From: Ottelia alismoides
Taxonomy: Eukaryota; Streptophyta; Magnoliopsida; Alismatales; Hydrocharitaceae
DNA: 64,000 nt
NCBI GenBank assembly: GCA_037367405.1
Contig: JAZKJV010002623.1
Coordinates: 434,001 to 498,000, forward strand
Reading direction: 5' to 3'
Of the stretch, positions 59,666 to 64,000 are shown piece after piece; positions within the stretch are counted from its first letter, which is position 1; every line of letters begins with the position of its first letter. The notes beneath the pieces were generated by a model, which worked only from the letters and a program-made list of their open reading frames with translations, was not told the origin of the DNA and did no database searches. Both the position numbers and the translations under genes were made by a program.

Positions 59666-60599
59666 TGAAGACATGGACATGTGATCTCATGCACAAGCTC
59701 TCTATAATAGGGTTTATTCAGCAAAGAAAGAAATATGAATAAAATAATAGAGGCAAGATAAATAAAAGGTGTGATTGTTCTCCTTTTCTTGATGCACTTT
59801 GTAGAGTACAAACAACTCAATATATACTACTAGTAGATGGAAAAAATAGAGTACCATCTGTTGCAATCGACTCGACTACCATGCATAGCCATGCACGTGG
59901 TTGGACTCAAAAGCATGCAAACATAAAACAAATAAAAATAGTATGCATGAAAATAGGATCACAAATGATCCATCAAGACTTGGTTACATGAAACTCCATA
60001 GAGCATGCACAACCATACACGTACTCGGGTCACATCACACAATTAGATGCAACATACTTCCCCCAACTCCCCAATCTTGATGTGGTCCATGGTCATGAAC
60101 ATCCAACAAGTCCCTCACATCTTCCATTACTTTAACATCTACGCCAGACAACATGTTGTTCAACCTGCCAACATACTATTCCAAAGTCTCTGCCTCCTGC
60201 ATATGCATGGCGTCGAAGTCACTATTCAACATTTATAGACGTATACTCCTGATGCGAGTTGCGCCTACAAAACTCGTTTTGATGTAGTCCCAAACATCCT
60301 TTGTAGTTTTCTTCCATGCCACCTACATCAGGAGATCTTCCGGGAGAGCTTAAAGAAAATGCGACCTTACCTTCTTGTCCTTCACATTGACGACCACCTC
60401 GATCATCGGTTCAACTACTTAGCACATGCCTTGATTTCCCAACATGGCTTGCATCTTGATCACCCAACTGGTGTAATTTGTCATCGTCAGCTGCGGATAT
60501 TGGAATAATCCTCTAATGATTTCTCATGCCGCCTCACCTTGGGGCACGATCAACATTGAATCAACTTGTATTGGAATGCCTTTGGTGCTATGAACCAAA
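59666..60599 (-). repeat. H unit 9
   Basis: LTR 59666-60054; internal 60055-60599; PBS damaged as in unit 7. The LTR carries the unit 7 specific TAGGGTTTATTC and GTTGCAATCGACT variants. Confidence 0.9.
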
Positions 60600-61519
60600 T
60601 GAAGACACAAACATGTGATCTCATACACAAGCTCTCTATAACGTGGTTGCTTTGACACAGAAAGAAGAAATATTAATAAAATAACAAAGGCATGAGTAAT
60701 AAAATCGAGTGAATGTTCTCTTCTTGATGCACTTTGCAAAGTATAAACAACTCAATATAGTAGTAGTGGTTGGATAAAAATAGAGCACCGTCAGTTACAC
60801 TTGACTCGACTTCCATGCACAACCATCCACGTGGTTGGACTCAAATGCATGCAAACACTTAACAAAAGAAAATAATATGCATGAAAACAGGATCATAATT
60901 AATTCATCAAGACTTGGCTGCATGAAACTCCATTGAGCATGCACAACCACACGCGTACTTGGGTCACATTCCACGATTAGATCCAACATACTCTCCCTAA
61001 TCTTGATGTGTCCCAAGGTCACGAACGCCCAGCAAGTCCCTCAACATCTTCCATTGCTTGAACATCTATGCCTAAGATCATGTTCAACCTGCCAACATAT
61101 TGGTCCAAAATCTCTGCTTCCTGCATATGCATGGCATCTAAGTCACTCTTCAACGTTAGTAGCTGTGTGCTCTTGACGCTAGCAGTGCCAACGAATCTCG
61201 TTTAAGGCAGTCCCAAACTTCCTTTGTCATTTTCTATCATGTCATATGCATCAAGAGAATCTTTCGAGAGAGCTCAGAGAAGATGTGACATCACCTTCTT
61301 GTCCTTCTTCACATCAATGACCGCATCGGTTACCGATTCGACTGCTTCCCATACGCCTTTGTCTTCCTCCACGGCTTGCACCTAGATCTCCCAACTGGTG
61401 TAATACCATATGCGAGTATTGGAATAACCCGCCACAGATTTCCCACGTTGCTTTACCTTGGGGCACGATCGACATTAAATCGATAGATATTGGAATATAC
61501 CTGGCGCTCTGATACCAAA
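60600..61519 (-). repeat. H unit 10
   Basis: LTR 60600-60988; internal 60989-61519; PBS 61506-61517 perfect. The gag N-terminal frame 61314-61613 overlaps the next LTR; the gag coding is interrupted in several places. Confidence 0.9.
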
Positions 61520-62460
61520 TGAAGATAAAAATAGATGATCTCACGTATAAGCTCTCTATAGCATGCTTGATTCGACAAAGAAAGAAGAAACAATAATAAA
61601 ATAATAGAGACAAGATTAAAAAATGGAGCGAATGTTCTCTTCTTGATGCACTTTACAGAGTACAAACAACTCAATATATAGTACTAATGGATGGATAAAA
61701 ATATAGCACCATCCGTTGCCCTCGACTCCACTTCCACGCATACCATGCATGTGGTTGGGCTAAAATGCATGCATACATTAAACATATGAAAATTGTATGC
61801 ATGAAAATAGGATCACAAATGATCCATCAAGACTTGGTTGCATGACACTCCATCGAGCATGCACAACCACGCACGTACTTGGGTCACATTACATGATTAG
61901 ATCCAACATAATCCCCCCCCAACCCCCCAATCTTGATGTGGTCCAAGGTCATGAACACCCATCAAGTCCCTCAGCAACTTTCAATGCTTCGACATTTGCG
62001 CCATATAATATATTATTCAACCTGCCAGCGTATTGGTCCAAAGTCTCTGCCTCCTGCATATGTATGGTGTCAAAGTCACTCTTCAACATTTGTAGTCGAA
62101 TACTCTTGATGCAAATTGCACCAACGAACCTCTTTTTGATGTAGTCCCAAACATTCTTTGTCATTTTCTTCCTTACCAACTACATCTGAAGATCTTCCGG
62201 GAGAGCTTGGAGAAGATGCAACCTTGTCTTCTTGTCCTTCTTTGCATCGACGACCGCACTGATTGTTAGTTCGACTGCTTCCCATATGCCTCGATCTTCC
62301 ATCATCGCTTGCATCCTGATCACCCAACTAGTGTAATTTGTCACCGTCAGCTGCGGGTATTGGAATAATGCACCGCTGATTTCTCACACTGCCTTACCTT
62401 GGGGCACGAGCAACACTGAATTGATGGGTATCAGAATGCACCTTTCGCTCTGAAAGCAAT
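61520..62460 (-). repeat. H unit 11
   Basis: LTR 61520-61908; internal 61909-62460 (552 bp, longest); PBS 62447-62458 damaged (CTGAAAGCA). Gag frames 61949-62179 and 62076-62327 together show KKMTKNVWDYIKKRFVGA and LKSDFDTIHMQEAETLDQY. Confidence 0.9.
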
Positions 62461-63389
62461 TGAAGACACAAATAAGTGATCTCACACACAAGCACTCTAT
62501 AACGTGGTTAATTCAACAAAAAAAGAAGAAATAGAAATTATATAATGGAAGCAAGAGTAATAAAATGGATTGAATATTGCACCTCCTCTTGATGCATATT
62601 GTAGAGTACAAACAACTCAATATATTGTGCTAGTGGATAGATAAAAAATAGAGCACCATTTGTTGTACTCAACTCGACTTCCATGCATAGTCATCCACGT
62701 GGTTGGACTCAAATGCATGCGAACATTCAACAAATGAACATATTATGCATGAAAATAGGATCGCATTTGATCCATCAAGATTTGGTTGCATGCAATTCCA
62801 TCGAGCATGCATAGTCACACACGTACTCAGGTCACATTCCACAATTAGATCCAGCATACTCCCCCCTAATCTTGATGTGGACCCAAGGTCACGCACCCAG
62901 CAAGTCCCTTGATTCCATTGCTTTGACATCTACACATCACATCATGTTTTTCAGCCTACCAACATACTAGTTCAAAGTCTCTGCCTCCTGCACACGCGGC
63001 ATCAGAGACACTCCCCACCATTTATAGTCGTGTGCTCTTAATGCGAGCGCCAAAGAACCTTGTTTTGAGGCAGTCCCAAACATCCTTTGTTGTTTTATTC
63101 CTTGCCACTTGTATCAAGAGATCCTTCAGGAGAGCTTGGAGAAGATGTGTCCTATCCTTCTTATCCTTCTTCACATCGATGACCAAACCGATCACTCATT
63201 TGACAACTTCCGATATGCCTTGATCTTTCATCATGGCTTGCACCCTGATCACATAACTGGTATAATTTGTCATCTTTAGCTGCGGGTTTTTGAATAGCCC
63301 TCCACTGATTTCTCGTGCCGCGTCACCTTGGGGCACGATTGACATTGAATTGACAATTATTGGAATGCATTTAATGCTCTGATACCAAA
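62461..63389 (-). repeat. H unit 12
   Basis: LTR 62461-62856; internal 62857-63389; PBS 63376-63387 perfect. The gag part is more eroded than in units 2-5. Confidence 0.9.
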
Positions 63390-64000
63390 TGAAGACACAA
63401 ACATGTGATTTCACACACAAGCTCTTTATAACGTTGTTGATTGGCAAAGAAAGAAGAAATAGGAATAAAATAACAGAGGCAAGAGTAATAAAATGGAGTG
63501 AATGTTCTCCTCTTCTACATGCACTTTGTAGAGTACATACAACTCAATATATAGTACTAGTAGATAGATAAAATAGAGCACCGTCCATTGCACTCGACTC
63601 GACTTCCATGCATAACCATCCACATGGTCGGACTCAAATCCATGCAAACATCAACAAATTAAAATATTATGCATGAAAATAGGATCATAAATGATCCATC
63701 AAGATTTGGCTGCATGTAACTCCATCAAGTATGCACAACCACACACGTACTTGGGTCAAATTCTACAATTAGATCCAACATACCCCCCTCTAATCTTGTT
63801 GTGTCCCAAGGTCATGAACGCTCAACAGCTCACTCGGCATCTTCCATTACTTCGACATCTATGCTTGATAACATGTTGTTTAGCCTGCCATCGTACTGGT
63901 CCAAAGTCTCTGCCTTCTACATACTCATGGCATCGAAGTCACTCTTCAATGTTTGTAGATGTACGCCCTTGACACCAGTTGTGCCAACGAACCTCGTTCT
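63390..64000 (-). repeat. H unit 13 (cut by window end)
   Basis: LTR 63390-63780; the internal segment begins at 63781 and runs off the window still inside gag-homologous sequence, so the array continues to the right. Confidence 0.9.

Larger units (their letters stand above)
52318..64000 (-). mobile_element. H: tandem array of a gag-only mini Copia element sharing LTRs
   Basis: Thirteen LTRs (381-396 bp, minus strand TGTTGGATC...TCTTCA) alternate with internal segments of 504-552 bp, repeating every 898-941 bp and running off the right edge. Each internal segment has, in minus-strand order, a tRNA-Met PBS two or so bases after an LTR, a truncated Copia gag (UBN2-type), and a purine tract (AGATTAGGGGGAGTA type) directly before the next LTR. 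Adjacent units share one LTR, so the structure is LTR-internal-LTR-internal and so on. Everything after the gag core (zinc knuckle, protease, integrase, RT) is absent in every unit. Fits the TRIM / TR-GAG class of non-autonomous Copia elements, here amplified as a satellite-like array. Confidence 0.93.

Noticed and set aside
52455..63972. Plus-strand frames of 60-140 aa across the array as genes
   Set aside because: They are antisense shadows of the minus-strand gag/LTR; the gag motifs are on the minus strand.
52318..64000. A CRISPR-like or ordinary satellite array
   Set aside because: Units are 0.9 kb and contain LTR, PBS, gag and PPT in retrotransposon order; this is plant DNA and a tandem retroelement array.

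Overview
This window is plant nuclear DNA, almost certainly angiosperm heterochromatin, made nearly entirely of transposable elements. No host protein-coding gene could be supported. The evidence is the set of LTR-retrotransposon families with 5-bp target-site duplications (TSDs), tRNA-Met and tRNA-Asp type primer-binding sites, a Tourist-like MITE and a U6 snRNA-derived foldback. For reference I name the elements: F (Tork/Tnt1-type Copia), G (old Gypsy), E, D and C (one large-LTR Copia family whose LTR begins TGTTGGAC), A (large non-coding LTR element), B (Athila/TAT-type Gypsy) and H (a tandem array of mini Copia elements).

Layout. 268-5908: F, minus strand, young and nearly intact, with TSD ATACT and LTRs differing at about 4 of 790 positions; it sits inside old Gypsy G (minus strand; gag relics at 6.1-6.7 kb). 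10.3-14.2 kb: E, plus strand, pol relic plus 3' LTR. About 15.5-41.8 kb is a three-level nest. D (minus strand) has its 3' LTR split by A (17559-40407). The 5' LTR of A is in turn split by C (18238-32335, TSD ACTAC). C has two ~2.5-kb LTRs that are about 99% identical, a tRNA-Met PBS and only wrecked gag-pol. C also carries a 3.6-kb foreign insert bounded by a perfect 86-bp direct repeat. 41804-42019: MITE. 43-50.5 kb: B, plus strand, with LTR tail, PBS, gag and protease relics; the protease is broken by an ~850-bp inverted-repeat element with a U6 snRNA-like sequence at its centre. 52318-64000 (continuing past the window): H, thirteen LTRs alternating with twelve complete and one partial gag-only internal segments, all minus strand, period about 900-940 bp.

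How it works together. Only F encodes near-complete proteins (gag with zinc knuckle and protease, DD35E integrase, YVDD reverse transcriptase, RNase H), and it is interrupted by one stop and one frameshift. C and H can only have moved, or been copied, using proteins from elsewhere. The relative age order read from the nesting is D, then A, then C; F is independently young.

Most notable: array H is a satellite-like tandem array built from a TR-GAG/TRIM-type retrotransposon in which neighbouring copies share LTRs. It includes an internal two-unit duplication whose junction lies inside a recombinant LTR. The U6-centred foldback with outward-facing snRNA-promoter-like motifs in both arms is the second item of interest.
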